Source: Halorussus pelagicus
GTDB taxonomy: Archaea > Halobacteriota > Halobacteria > Halobacteriales > Haladaptataceae
Assembly: GCF_004087835.1 (NCBI RefSeq)
Contig: NZ_CP035119.1
Location: 620,001 to 684,000 of the forward strand
DNA: 64,000 nucleotides
Reading direction: 5' to 3'
Of the stretch, positions 16,751-25,775 are shown piece by piece (position 1 is the stretch's first letter; each line of letters starts with the position of its first letter). The translations under genes were made by a program, and so were the position numbers. Below the pieces are notes generated by a model. The model ran no database searches. It was not told where the DNA came from and worked only from the letters and a program-made list of their open reading frames with translations.

Positions 16751-18388
16751 CTATTTTACTTTATCCACGCAATCCCTCAGCAATTTCTCTATTTCTTCTA
16801 TTTTCTCTTCATTCTCATACATATGTTGGACGATTTCCTTTCCAGTCTCTATCTTCTTGAATTTGTATCCATCATCCATTTCTTCGTTGATTTTTTCTTC
16901 CATATTTTCATACTTTCCAACAAAAGACTCGTCCACGTCAATGTAACAGATTTCGCTTATTGATTCATGCGAGTAATAGTTCTCAATTTCTCTCCGTTCA
17001 AGAATCTTGCATGGTTTGCCGTGGTCCTTGAACTTCTGTTCGATTTCCTGAACTTTTTTATCTGGTTCTCCATCTGCTGATTTCTGGTCGCTATCGAGTA
17101 AGAGAGCGAAATTCCGATTTATTTTTTCTAAACGAGCGGGTTCGCAGTGGGCCATGTTGCCAGTTCCACCAAGATGTTGAATCGTGATGTTGTGCTTCGA
17201 CCAATTTTCGATTGCGCGGCGTGCAATTTCTTCGATGACTTTGACTTCTGTGGGGCCTTCGACGTAGATCACGAAGTCGCTCTGTAGAATATCACTGTTT
17301 CGTGCTCCAATTTCATCAACGGCAGCAAATGCATCATCGGCGATGTATTCTATACTAGTCTCACCACTCTTTCTTCGGACGACGTGGAGATTCGCCTCAC
17401 TCTTTCTATCAATCATCGTTTGTGAGTGGGTAGAAATACATGCCTGCCCTTTCGCCGCAATATTTTGAATGGCACTCAGCATTTTTCGTTCTGCCGCTGG
17501 GTGAAGGAAATTCCCCGGTTCTTCGAACAAAAGACAGTACCCTTCACCGACTTCCATGTCTACGTAAGTTTGCATCAGTGAAAGAATAAGGAGGCTTCCC
17601 ACACCAGAACCTCGCTCAGAGACATTCACTTTCTCTGGCATGTATTGATCTTTAATCGAGATTGTCGGAGAGATTGCGTTCGAAATCTTCACAGAGCCAG
17701 TATCAACGTTGATATTAGCGACATCCGGCATGTGGTCCTGCATGTTCTCGGTAAGCTCTGATCCAAGATCAGACGCAGTCTCATTTAGTGAGTCTTCAAG
17801 ATCGTTGATGTGCTCCTGCAGTGGATCATCTTCGTCAATTCCTCCTCGCTTGAGAATCGGTTCCAGCAAATTGTTTAAAATCGTGCCTCCTTTCAGTTTT
17901 GTTTCCTCCTTTACGTCACGTTCGGCCGGAATCCAAATTGGTCGAGGGAGAAAATGTTCCCAAATATGATTCCGTGACTTGGCCTTAGTAAGCCGTTCAT
18001 CTTCGTAAATTATGGCTCCTTTAGAAAGCTCTTCGCCATTCACAAATGTTGTAGCACTGGGGGTCGTATTCTCTCTTCTCTTGAATTGTCTTTGTATCGT
18101 TATTTCGTCACCGTCTGAAGAATAATCTTCACCAAGCCTTTTATGGAGATCTTCAGGAATAGAAGAAAACGTTCCTGTAAGAGTGATTTCTTCTGCTTCT
18201 TTTTGGTGGAACTGGTGGCTTTTTGGCTTACTCTTGCTCAATAGACAATCGATAGCCTCCAATATTGAAGATTTCCCGGCGTCGTTCTTTCCAATAAACA
18301 CGTTAAGATCGTCTGTCTCTAATTTGTCTGAGTCCACGATAGATTTAAAATTCTGCGCACGAAACGCGGAAAGCTCCATTTTAGGCAT
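16751..18388 (-). CDS. OLD family ATP-dependent nuclease, imported
   Basis: The 545-residue product has an SMC/ABC-type ATPase followed by a TOPRIM nuclease. Walker A is GKNDAGKSS (about 33-41), the signature is SERGSGVGSL, Walker B is CLLFEEPGNFLHP and the H-loop is ISTHSQ. The TOPRIM part has FVIYVEGPTEVKVIEE and ALLLDSDQ. OLD-family nucleases act in phage defence. Base and codon use are far more AT-rich than in every neighbour, which points to recent transfer. A TATA-like TTTTTATTT about 26 bases upstream favours the start at 18388 as a leaderless start; 18400 and 18379 are alternatives. No GajB-like helicase is adjacent, so it is a solo OLD. Confidence 0.9.
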   Translation of the reverse strand: MPKMELSAFRAQNFKSIVDSDKLETDDLNVFIGKNDAGKSSILEAIDCLLSKSKPKSHQFHQKEAEEITLTGTFSSIPEDLHKRLGEDYSSDGDEITIQRQFKRRENTTPSATTFVNGEELSKGAIIYEDERLTKAKSRNHIWEHFLPRPIWIPAERDVKEETKLKGGTILNNLLEPILKRGGIDEDDPLQEHINDLEDSLNETASDLGSELTENMQDHMPDVANINVDTGSVKISNAISPTISIKDQYMPEKVNVSERGSGVGSLLILSLMQTYVDMEVGEGYCLLFEEPGNFLHPAAERKMLSAIQNIAAKGQACISTHSQTMIDRKSEANLHVVRRKSGETSIEYIADDAFAAVDEIGARNSDILQSDFVIYVEGPTEVKVIEEIARRAIENWSKHNITIQHLGGTGNMAHCEPARLEKINRNFALLLDSDQKSADGEPDKKVQEIEQKFKDHGKPCKILERREIENYYSHESISEICYIDVDESFVGKYENMEEKINEEMDDGYKFKKIETGKEIVQHMYENEEKIEEIEKLLRDCVDKVK

Positions 18389-18427
18389 AAATCTTAGCAT
18401 TAGTGTGGCAAATAAAAAGGATTCGGT

Positions 18428-19819
18428 TTAGATTCCAGACTGAGATTGGTTTTCTGCTCGGCGCATCACCTCGCGCACGGCCACGCCCGCTTCCCGCGCC
18501 ACCGCCGCGCAGTCGTCGTACTCCGCGCTCACGTCGTACACCGCGCCGTCGTCGTCGCTGGCAAGTTTCACGCTCACCTCGTAGCGCTCGCCGCCGACCT
18601 CCACGGCGACCGACTCGAACTCCCGGTTGGCTATCCAGCGGTGGGTCGCGCCGGTCCGGCGAATCCCGAGCGTGCCGGTCTCCTCGGCGAGGCGGCGCGC
18701 CACGGCCTCGGCGTCGTCGGGTTTGCAGATGACCTTCACGAGGTGGCCCGGCCGGGACTTCTTCATCGTCAGGGGGACGACCGACACGTCGCGCGCGCCG
18801 ACCTCCGCAAGCGACTCCTGCAACCCGCCCAGAATCTCGGGGGGCGCGTCGTCCAGATTCGTTTCGAGGACCGCGATGTCGTCGTAAACGAGGCTTCCGG
18901 AGTCCTCGGCCTCGCCCACCATCGCCCGGAGGACGTTCGGGTGGTCGGGGAAGTCGTACCCGCCCGCGCCGTAGCCCGACGACTCGACGCGGAGCGACGG
19001 CAGGGTCTCGACGCCCGCCGCGAAGTGCGCGAGAATCGCCGCGCCGGTCGGCGTCAGCAGTTCGGTCTCCACGGGTCCGCCCCGGAGCGACCAGTCGGCG
19101 CGCTCGGCGATTTCGACCACGGCGGGGGTCGGCACCGGGTAGACGCCGTGGCTCATCTCGACCTCGCCGCCGCCCGTCGAAAGCGGCGTCGTCACGACGC
19201 GCTCGGGAGACAAGTCGTCCACGAGGAGCGCCGCGCCCACCACGTCGGCGATGGCGTCGTCCGCACCGACCTCGTGGAAGTGCGTCGAGTCGAGGTCCGT
19301 GCCGTGGACGCTCGACTCGGCCTCGCCGAGCAACTCGAAGACCGCCAGCGCGTCGGTTTCGACGCGCTCGGGCAGGTCCATCGACTCGACTATCTCGACC
19401 ACTTCGGGGTAGGTTCGGAGGGGTCCGGAGCCTTCGGCGTGGGTGTGGTCGCCGTGGTCGTGGTCGTGTCCGTGGTCGCCGTGGTCGTGCGAATGGTCGT
19501 GGTGGTGTCCGTGGTCGCCCTCGTGTGAATGGTCGTGGTCGCCGTGAGAGTGGCCGTGACCGTTATTTTCGTGCGAGTGCCGGTCGTCGCCATCGTCATC
19601 GCCGCCCGCTCCGGTGTCGCTCTCGCCGTCGTCCGCCAGCAGGACCGACACGGTGGTCGAAGCGATGCCGTTCTTGTCGGTCTTGCCGACTTCGTAGCGC
19701 ACGGGTAGGGCGTCCTTGACGGGCGCGAGGGCGTCGCGGTCCGCGCCCGCCGCGAGCAGGGCCGCGAGTAGCATGTCGCCACTCGCGCCCATCCGGCCGT
19801 CGAATGCGAGCGTCTTCAT
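18428..19819 (-). CDS. larC: LarC-type nickel insertion protein
   Basis: LarC inserts nickel into the pincer cofactor of lactate racemase (LarA) and related enzymes. The frame from the ATG at 19819 (KTLAFDGRMGASGDMLLAAL) gives 463 residues. Between the two conserved halves lies a histidine-rich stretch (residues 81-127) with 21 histidines in 47 residues, interspersed with Gly, Asp and Ser, probably a nickel reservoir. The second half contains DIAVLETNLDDAPPEILGG and SRPGHLVKVICKPDD. No larA, larB or larE is in the window, so this copy is orphaned here. Upstream in-frame residues do not look like protein. Confidence 0.93.
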   Translation of the reverse strand: MKTLAFDGRMGASGDMLLAALLAAGADRDALAPVKDALPVRYEVGKTDKNGIASTTVSVLLADDGESDTGAGGDDDGDDRHSHENNGHGHSHGDHDHSHEGDHGHHHDHSHDHGDHGHDHDHGDHTHAEGSGPLRTYPEVVEIVESMDLPERVETDALAVFELLGEAESSVHGTDLDSTHFHEVGADDAIADVVGAALLVDDLSPERVVTTPLSTGGGEVEMSHGVYPVPTPAVVEIAERADWSLRGGPVETELLTPTGAAILAHFAAGVETLPSLRVESSGYGAGGYDFPDHPNVLRAMVGEAEDSGSLVYDDIAVLETNLDDAPPEILGGLQESLAEVGARDVSVVPLTMKKSRPGHLVKVICKPDDAEAVARRLAEETGTLGIRRTGATHRWIANREFESVAVEVGGERYEVSVKLASDDDGAVYDVSAEYDDCAAVAREAGVAVREVMRRAENQSQSGI

Positions 19820-20079
19820 GCAGTAGGGGTGGTTGTTCGCGGCGAAAAAGGCGGTGGTTCTCGTAACGGCGGCGGAGTGCCCGCCGAGCGCGCGCCCGAA
19901 TCTGCCACAAAATACTCCCGGTGGCCAAACTGCTATGTAGCGCGAACACGTATGCAAAGCCATAGCATGCGCCCCGCTGTGACGACTTCGTCGGCCGGTG
20001 CAGTGGACGAACCCCCAATCAGCAAAGGACTTATCCTTCGCGGGCGCGCATCGACAAACAATCCCCGTACCACTAAATC

Positions 20080-22305
20080 ATGAATGAAGTCCAACTAGAG
20101 GTGGCAAAGGCGTACCCGAACGATTCGGGTCGCGGTATCGCCCGTCTCGACCCGGACACGCTGTTGCATCTAAAGCTCAGTCCGGGCGACATCATCGAAA
20201 TCGAAGGCGGAGAAACGACCGCCGCGAAGGTCTGGCGCGCGGACCGGCAGGACTGGAACACCGACACGGTTCGCATCGACGGCTTCACGCGGCAGAACGC
20301 CGACGTGGGCATCGGCGAGCGCGTCGAAATCCGGAAGGCCGAGGCCGAGAAGGCCGACAAACTCGTCCTCGCGCCGCCCGAGGAGGCCAGCGTCCAGTTC
20401 GGTTCCGACGCGGCCGGAATGGTCAAGCGCCAGATTCTCAAGCGTCCGGTGGTCGAGCGCGACATCGTCCCCGTGATGTCCTCGACCAACCACCCGTTCA
20501 TGCGGTCGCCCGGTCAGGCGATTCCGCTCATCGCGGTCGAGACCGAACCGGACGGCGTCTGTCTCATCACCGAAGACACCGAGGTCGAGTTGCGCGAAGA
20601 GCCAATCAGCGGCTTCGAGAAGACCGGCGGCGGCATCACCTACGAGGACATCGGCGGTCTCGAAAGCGAGATTCAGCGCGTCCGGGAGATGGTCGAACTC
20701 CCGATGAAGCACCCCCAGATTTTCAAGAAACTGGGCATCGAACCGCCCCAAGGCGTCCTGCTCCACGGGCCGCCCGGTACGGGCAAGACCCTGCTCGCCA
20801 AGGCGGTCGCTAACGAGACCTCCGCGAGTTTCTTCTCCATCGCGGGACCGGAAATCATCTCCAAATACTACGGCGAGTCCGAGCAACAACTCCGGGAGAT
20901 ATTCGAGGACGCCACCGAGGAGTCGCCCTCCATCATCTTCATCGACGAGTTGGACTCCATCGCGCCCAAGCGCGAGGACGTGACCGGCGAAGTCGAGCGC
21001 CGCGTCGTCGCCCAACTGCTGACGATGATGGACGGTCTCGAATCGCGCGGACAGGTCATCGTCATCGCGGCGACCAACCGCGTGGACAGCGTGGACCCGG
21101 CCCTGCGGCGTCCCGGCCGGTTCGACCGCGAAATCGAAATCGGCGTGCCCGACGAGACCGGCCGCGAGGAGATTCTCCAGATTCACACCCGCGGGATGCC
21201 CCTGAGCGACGACGTGAACCTCCCGAACCTCGCCAACGACACCCACGGCTTCGTCGGCGCGGACATCGAGAGCCTGACCAAGGAGGCCGCGATGAAGGCT
21301 CTGCGCAGGTACCTCCCCGAAATCGACCTCGACGAGGAGGATATCCCGCCGAGCCTCATCGACCGGATGATAGTCAAACGGCAGGACTTCAACGGCGCGC
21401 TCAACGAGGTCGAACCCTCCGCGATGCGCGAAGTCCTCGTGGAACTGCCCAAGATTTCGTGGGACGACGTGGGCGGTCTCGAAGACGCGAAAGACCAAGT
21501 GCAGGAGAGCGTTGAGTGGCCCCTCTCCTCGCCCGAGAAGTTCCAGCGGTTGGGAATCAACCCGCCGAGCGGCGTCCTGCTCTACGGCCCGCCCGGCACG
21601 GGCAAGACCCTGATGGCGAAGGCAGTGGCCAACGAGACCAACGCCAATTTCATCTCGGTCCGCGGTCCCCAACTCCTCTCGAAGTGGGTCGGCGAGTCCG
21701 AGAAGGCCATCCGCCAGACGTTCCGGAAGGCCCGGCAGGTCTCCCCGACGGTCATCTTCTTCGACGAGTTGGACAGCCTCGCGCCCTCGCGCAGTCAGGA
21801 GATGGGCAGTAACGTCTCCGAGCGCGTGGTCAACCAACTGCTCACGGAACTCGACGGTCTCGAAGAGAAGGGCGACGTGATGGTCATCGGCGCGACCAAC
21901 CGCCCGGACATGATCGACCCGGCGCTCATCCGCTCGGGACGGTTCGACCGCCTCGTCATGATCGGCCAACCCGACGAGGAGGGCCGCGAGCAGATTCTGA
22001 AGATTCACACGGACGACACGCCGCTGTCGGCCGACGTGAGCCTTCGGGAACTCGCGGAGATTACGGATGGCTACGTGGGTAGCGACCTCGAATCCATCGC
22101 CCGCGAGGCCGCCATTGAGGCGCTCCGTGAGGACGACGACGCCACCGAAGTCGGCATGAGCCACTTCCGGCAGGCAATGGAGAACGTCCGCCCGACGATC
22201 ACCGAGGACCTGCTCGACTACTACGAGCAGATGGAAGACGAGTTCAAAGGCGGCTCGTCCAGTCCGACCGAGAGTCGGCGCGGCGGCCGGATCGGCTTCC
22301 AATGA
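20080..22305 (+). CDS. cdc48: Cdc48/VCP-type AAA+ ATPase
   Basis: A 741-residue double-AAA unfoldase. The N-terminal CDC48 double-psi barrel domain begins [20 protein letters not shown]. The first AAA module has Walker A GPPGTGKT (~230) and Walker [14 protein letters not shown]; the second has GPPGTGKT (~503) and [13 protein letters not shown]. Each is followed by an arginine-finger region ([17 protein letters not shown]). Archaeal Cdc48 unfolds proteins, often for the proteasome. The C-terminus GGRIGFQ has no obvious HbYX motif. The stop is followed directly by a structured repeat element (22306-22555). Confidence 0.97.
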   Translation: MNEVQLEVAKAYPNDSGRGIARLDPDTLLHLKLSPGDIIEIEGGETTAAKVWRADRQDWNTDTVRIDGFTRQNADVGIGERVEIRKAEAEKADKLVLAPPEEASVQFGSDAAGMVKRQILKRPVVERDIVPVMSSTNHPFMRSPGQAIPLIAVETEPDGVCLITEDTEVELREEPISGFEKTGGGITYEDIGGLESEIQRVREMVELPMKHPQIFKKLGIEPPQGVLLHGPPGTGKTLLAKAVANETSASFFSIAGPEIISKYYGESEQQLREIFEDATEESPSIIFIDELDSIAPKREDVTGEVERRVVAQLLTMMDGLESRGQVIVIAATNRVDSVDPALRRPGRFDREIEIGVPDETGREEILQIHTRGMPLSDDVNLPNLANDTHGFVGADIESLTKEAAMKALRRYLPEIDLDEEDIPPSLIDRMIVKRQDFNGALNEVEPSAMREVLVELPKISWDDVGGLEDAKDQVQESVEWPLSSPEKFQRLGINPPSGVLLYGPPGTGKTLMAKAVANETNANFISVRGPQLLSKWVGESEKAIRQTFRKARQVSPTVIFFDELDSLAPSRSQEMGSNVSERVVNQLLTELDGLEEKGDVMVIGATNRPDMIDPALIRSGRFDRLVMIGQPDEEGREQILKIHTDDTPLSADVSLRELAEITDGYVGSDLESIAREAAIEALREDDDATEVGMSHFRQAMENVRPTITEDLLDYYEQMEDEFKGGSSSPTESRRGGRIGFQ

Positions 22306-22555
22306 AACTTTTGCTGCGGTCGAGCGCGCCGTAGGCGCGCTCTCCCTGGCAAAACGTTCATGAAAAACACCGGAAGGCAAACAGCGCCTTCCGAGCCGTC
22401 GTTCGTTCTGCTCACGACGACACGGCGTCACCCCCTTAATCACGCGCCTTCGGCGCGTGATTTCGAGGGGTTCCTTGGGCCGCTCGCTCACTCCCTGCGG
22501 TCGTTCGCCCGCGGTGGATTGCGGTGTGCGGTGGAACGTAGTGGACGTAATTCGC
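22306..22555 (+). repeat. Post-stop structured element, copy A (after cdc48)
   Basis: This starts immediately after the cdc48 stop. In order it holds: a T-rich start (CTTTTGCTGCGG); hairpin 1 GAGCGCGCC/GGCGCGCTC (22322-22342); the block TCCCTGGCAAAA and AAAAACACCGG; hairpin 2 CGGAAGGC/GCCTTCCG (22371-22393); hairpin 3 TCACGCGCC/GGCGCGTGA (22440-22460); and an end block GGGCCGCTCGCTCACTCCCT continuing to CGGTGTG. The same modules follow phoU and pstB in the same orientation relative to the upstream gene. The remainder up to 22693 holds only the next gene's promoter. Confidence 0.75.
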
Positions 22556-22655
22556 TAGTGAACGTCGAAGACGCGCTTTTTCGTGGTGAGATAAGCCGAA
22601 AAATCGGCATCGGTAATAAATATTGGGGACGGATGCTCGTTCGGCGAATCTGTTC

Positions 22656-22668
22656 CCTTCTTTATGAT
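22656..22668 (+). promoter_or_regulatory. Possible TATA element of the DUF4097-like gene
   Basis: CTTTATGATGG is centred about 30 bases before the ATG at 22694, which fits a leaderless transcript. A second AT-rich stretch (GGTAATAAATATTGG, near 22612-22626) is further away. Confidence 0.4.
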
Positions 22669-22693
22669 GGGCTGAACAGTACGTCGATGTGTA

Positions 22694-23527
22694 ATGAAGA
22701 TAGACACTCAGCGCCGTCGCGTCCTCGGACTGGGCGCGACGGGCGCGCTCGCAGCTCTTTCAGGGTGTAGCGGCGCGACGCCGTTTGTCGGCAAGCGAAT
22801 GAAAGATGCACAGACTTTCGACGCGGATGCGGTGAACTCCGTCGCGGTGGACGCCGAGAACGGCGAGATTCGCGTCCGGCCGACCGACGCCGACCGCGTT
22901 CGAGTCGAGACCGTCAAAAAGTCGGGGTCGGTCTTCAGCGACCTGAGCGACGTGAGCGTCGATATGGGCGTCGAGAACGGCGAACTGTCCGTCTCGACTC
23001 GTCAGACTGGGGACGGGTCGTGGCTCGGCGGCGTCCCCGCAGTCGAGATGAACGTCGAACTCCCCTCGGGCGTCGATATCGGCAAACTTCGGACCAAGAA
23101 CGGGAGCGTGGACGTTCGTAACGTCGAATCCGACGCGGCGCTCGTCACCGAGAACGGACCTATCGAGGCACACGGCATCGACGGGGTCGTCTCCGCCGAG
23201 AGCGAGAACGGGGGCGTGACGATTCGTGGCGGCGCGGGCATCAGCGACGTGCGGACCGAGAACGGAAACATCGAAGTAGACGTTCCGGCGATAAGCGGCG
23301 AGACGACCGTCGAGACCGACAACGGGAACGTGAGCGCGGCGATTGCGCCCGACCTGAACGCGACCCTCGTGGCCAACAACGACATCGGCGAAATCGACGT
23401 TCGGCTGTCGGGATTCGAGGCGGACGCTCGGTCCGAGCATCACGTGGAGGGGTCGCTCGGCGAGGGCGGTCCGGAACTCCAGTTCGTCACCGACAACGGA
23501 AGCATCGAACTCTCGGAACTGCGGTAA
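22694..23527 (+). CDS. Tat lipoprotein with DUF4097-type beta repeats
   Basis: This 277-residue protein starts KIDTQRRRVLGLGATGALAA with the lipobox LSGC, so it should be exported by Tat and lipid-anchored. The mature part is built from repeated short beta-strand units recurring about every 20-40 residues around a V-x-x-E/D-N-G core (VDAENGEIRV, GVENGELSV, RTKNGSVDV, VTENGPIEA, RTENGNIEV, VTDNGSIEL). This is the DUF4097/adhesin-like beta-solenoid pattern. A surface structural or binding role is likely; no catalytic motif is visible. Confidence 0.85.
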   Translation: MKIDTQRRRVLGLGATGALAALSGCSGATPFVGKRMKDAQTFDADAVNSVAVDAENGEIRVRPTDADRVRVETVKKSGSVFSDLSDVSVDMGVENGELSVSTRQTGDGSWLGGVPAVEMNVELPSGVDIGKLRTKNGSVDVRNVESDAALVTENGPIEAHGIDGVVSAESENGGVTIRGGAGISDVRTENGNIEVDVPAISGETTVETDNGNVSAAIAPDLNATLVANNDIGEIDVRLSGFEADARSEHHVEGSLGEGGPELQFVTDNGSIELSELR

Positions 23528-23577
23528 CTCGTTTTCGCTCGGTCACGTCGATGCTGGCGCTCGGAGGGGACGGGTTG

Positions 23578-23850
23578 TCAGTTCCCGCGGAGCGACCAGA
23601 GAATCGCCGCGAGACCGACGTTGTACGCCGTGGCGATGGCCAGAATCGTCAGCGCGTCCGACCACGCCAGCGCGGGCGCGACGAGGGTTCGAAAGGCGAA
23701 CGGAATCGCGGTAAAACATGCGACACCGACCGCGAGCAGTCCCATGGTCGTGCTTCCGTGTCGTCGGTAGCCTCTGTAGGCCAAGTAGGAGACGAACAGG
23801 CCGAGGGCGGCCGGGAGCGACAACGCGAGCGTGACGACGTTAGGGGTCAT
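23578..23850 (-). CDS. Small membrane protein (DUF7521-like)
   Basis: This 90-residue protein has three hydrophobic segments (LALSLPAALGLFVSYLAYRG, TTMGLLAVGVACFTAIPF, LTILAIATAYNVGLAAILWS) and a YRGYRRHGS loop. It resembles its upstream neighbour 23840-24157 in layout, so the two are probably paralogues. It is the last gene of a three-gene unit headed by an HTH regulator and overlaps its neighbour by 11 bases. Confidence 0.75.
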   Translation of the reverse strand: MTPNVVTLALSLPAALGLFVSYLAYRGYRRHGSTTMGLLAVGVACFTAIPFAFRTLVAPALAWSDALTILAIATAYNVGLAAILWSLRGN

Positions 23851-24157
23851 AGATGGCGTACAGGATGGTCACGAGACCGAACAGTTCGGAAGTGGCCGTC
23901 GCAATCGACCGTACTTCGGGCGATACCTCCCAGATGTTGCTGAACGCGAGGCGCAGGAAGATGGGACCGGTCACGAGGAGCGCGAGACCGACCGCCAGCG
24001 CGAGCATCGGGCGCGTGCCGTTGCGCCGGTAGCCAGCGAACAGTTTGTAGACGACTATCAGCGACAGGCCCGCCGCGACCAGCAGTCCGGCGAGCGCGAG
24101 GACGACGGCAATTCGGGAGCCACCGACGACCGTCTGGAGGACGATACCGGGCGTCAT
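23840..24157 (-). CDS. Small membrane protein (DUF7521-like)
   Basis: The 105-residue product has about four hydrophobic helices and the loop FAGYRRNGTRPMLALAVG. The loop matches the corresponding part of 44767-45054 (NYRKFRTSLLLGLVAFG) and 23578-23850 (RGYRRHGSTTMGLLAVG). It lies between a winged-helix regulator gene (four-base overlap) and a second copy. Function is unknown; membrane sensing or control for the HTH protein is an inference from repeated linkage. Confidence 0.75.
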   Translation of the reverse strand: MTPGIVLQTVVGGSRIAVVLALAGLLVAAGLSLIVVYKLFAGYRRNGTRPMLALAVGLALLVTGPIFLRLAFSNIWEVSPEVRSIATATSELFGLVTILYAIYDP

Positions 24158-24495
24158 TTGAACCCCTCGTAGAGTCTGGTGAAGCGGTCCACCGCGTCCT
24201 CGTCACGGTCCACGTCGATTTCGATGCCGTCCTCGGTCAGTTCGACGGTGACTCGCTGGAGGCACGCCGCGTACACCTCGTAGTGGTGGCCGTCCGGGTC
24301 GAGCCGCTGTTCGGCGTCGAGCAGGTGCTGGTCTTCGAGGCGCTCGACGCGTCGGTAGATAGTCGAGGGCGAGGCGTCGCAGACCTCCGCGAGCGCGTCG
24401 GCGGACTTCGGCTCTCGGTAGGTCGCTACGAGGATGTCGCGGGCGTACTCGTCGTCAAGCAGTTCGAACATCGCCCCGGCGTCCGTCTCGCTCAC
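24154..24495 (-). CDS. Winged-helix transcriptional regulator
   Basis: The product has 113 residues from the GTG at 24495. The helix-turn-helix is clear: FELLDDEYARDILVATYREP, SADALAEVCDASPSTIYRRV and ERLEDQHLLDAEQRL. The C-terminal half (HHYEVYAACLQRVTVELTED) is a short beta/helix extension. The long in-frame Arg/Ser-rich segment further upstream does not look like coding sequence. It heads a unit with two small membrane proteins, and the overlaps suggest co-transcription. Confidence 0.82.
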   Translation of the reverse strand: MSETDAGAMFELLDDEYARDILVATYREPKSADALAEVCDASPSTIYRRVERLEDQHLLDAEQRLDPDGHHYEVYAACLQRVTVELTEDGIEIDVDRDEDAVDRFTRLYEGFK

Positions 24496-24702
24496 GGCGA
24501 CGCCCTCCCGTCGGGTCGGCACCGAGACGCTCCCGCTACGAGAGCGAGTCGCGGACGCACTGCTCCGAGCGCGAGTCGAGTCCGCGAGCGAGCGCCGAGC
24601 GCGTCGAGCCAACGTCCCATTCCCGTCCGACCGTGGGTTCGGAATCAAACGTGTAAAATACTACGGACGGCCGCCGAGCGTGCAAATGTCCGAAAACTTA
24701 TT

Positions 24703-25473
24703 ATGAACAATGGAGAACTCCGTCGTAACTCGATGTTGACAGACCACCGCGGCGGGCGGCTCTGGACCGTCCTCGGCGTCCCGTTCAGGCTCCAGACCTA
24801 CCGGAACTTGCTGTATCTGGTGTTGTCGTTTCCGCTCGGTCTCGCCTACTTCACGTTCCTGTCGGTCGGCATCCCGTTCGGCGTCGGCCTCGCGTTCACC
24901 GTCGTCGGGATTCCGGTTCTGCTGGCGGTGCTGGCCATCTCGACCGGACTCGCCAACGTCGAGCGCGAGATTGCGACGCTACTGCTCGGCGTCGAAGTGG
25001 AGTCACCGGGGTGGGTCGTGACCGAGTCGGGATCGGTAGTCGAGCGTTCGAAGCGCCTCGTGACCGACCTCGGAACGTGGAAGGCGCTGGTCTATCTCGG
25101 GTCGAAACTAGTCATCGGACTCGTCGCGTTCGTGTCGGTCCTCGTTCTGCTCGTGACCGCGGTAAATATGCTCACGGTGCCGCTGGTCTACGACCAACCC
25201 GGCGTCTACGTCGGTATCGTTACCGACGCCCCGATTCGACTCCACCCCTCGCTGTACGTGGTCTGGCGGAACCTGCTCGTGGGCATCGATACGGTCGTCA
25301 GCATTGGCTCGTGGCAGATCCAGACCTTACCGGCCGCGCTCGGCGTCGCAGGACTCGGCGTCCTGCTCGGAGTCGCCTCGCTCCACCTGCTCAACGGTCT
25401 CGCGCGATTTTCGGCGTGGTACACGAAGCTAATGCTCGGCGGGAACGCCGAGACGCCGACGCTCTCGCGGTGA
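24703..25473 (+). CDS. Membrane protein with haloarchaeal putative sensor domain
   Basis: The product has 256 residues. LRRNSMLTDHRGG is followed by the pattern of the putative sensor family (PF13796-like): VPFRLQTYRNLLYLVLSFPL, then paired hydrophobic hairpins (GLAYFTFLSVGIPFGVGLAF; FTVVGIPVLLAVLAISTGLA), a soluble ~30-residue loop and another pair of helices at the C-terminus. In other haloarchaea this domain often precedes a histidine kinase; here it stands alone with no kinase. The ATG at 24733 is an alternative start. Ligand unknown. Confidence 0.75.
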   Translation: MNNGELRRNSMLTDHRGGRLWTVLGVPFRLQTYRNLLYLVLSFPLGLAYFTFLSVGIPFGVGLAFTVVGIPVLLAVLAISTGLANVEREIATLLLGVEVESPGWVVTESGSVVERSKRLVTDLGTWKALVYLGSKLVIGLVAFVSVLVLLVTAVNMLTVPLVYDQPGVYVGIVTDAPIRLHPSLYVVWRNLLVGIDTVVSIGSWQIQTLPAALGVAGLGVLLGVASLHLLNGLARFSAWYTKLMLGGNAETPTLSR

Positions 25474-25539
25474 GGAGGATTTCGAGACGACCGGATTGTC
25501 CACGCTACGCCCATACCGAACTTTCCACGCGCTGTCCAG

Positions 25540-25775
25540 CAGTTCGACCGCGAGCGAGGAGGGGTAGCGCGGCGCGAAGCGCCGCGCCGAGCGACGAGCG
25601 AGCGGACCAAGCGACGACCAAAACGAGCGCCGGAAGAGCGACGCTCTTCCGAGCAGTCGCGCCGAAGGCGCGACGACGCAGCGAGTGGCGGGAGGAGTGC
25701 CGTGTTTTTGGCCGAGCTTTTGCAAGGGAGGAACTTCGCCAACAGCGAAGTTCCGACTGCAGGAAAAGGTCGTTC
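25540..25775 (-). repeat. Post-stop structured element, copy B (after phoU)
   Basis: Read on the minus strand, this begins right after the phoU stop. It has the T-rich start, hairpin 1 GGAACTTCGC/GCGAAGTTCC (25730-25754), then the conserved TCCCTTGCAAAAGCTCGGCC and AAAAACACGGC blocks. A GCGCCTTCGGCGC hairpin and CGGAAGAGC/GCTCTTCCG follow. The far end differs from copies A and C and contains another long GC palindrome (GGCGCGGCG/CGCCGCGCC). The rest of the 302-base spacer holds nothing else I can name. Confidence 0.75.

Noticed and set aside
20170-22491. A very long open frame (over 700 codons) antisense to cdc48
   Set aside because: Long antisense frames are common in high-G+C genes. Its translation is rich in His/Arg/Val, contains no domain, and mirrors the codon structure of cdc48 on the other strand.
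22360-22770. Open frames inside the post-stop elements whose translations share LGPLAHSLRSF-like segments with the copy at 26518-26778
   Set aside because: The similarity follows from DNA repeats. The paired stems, the placement after stop codons and the change of frame content between copies fit a structured nucleic-acid element better than a protein.
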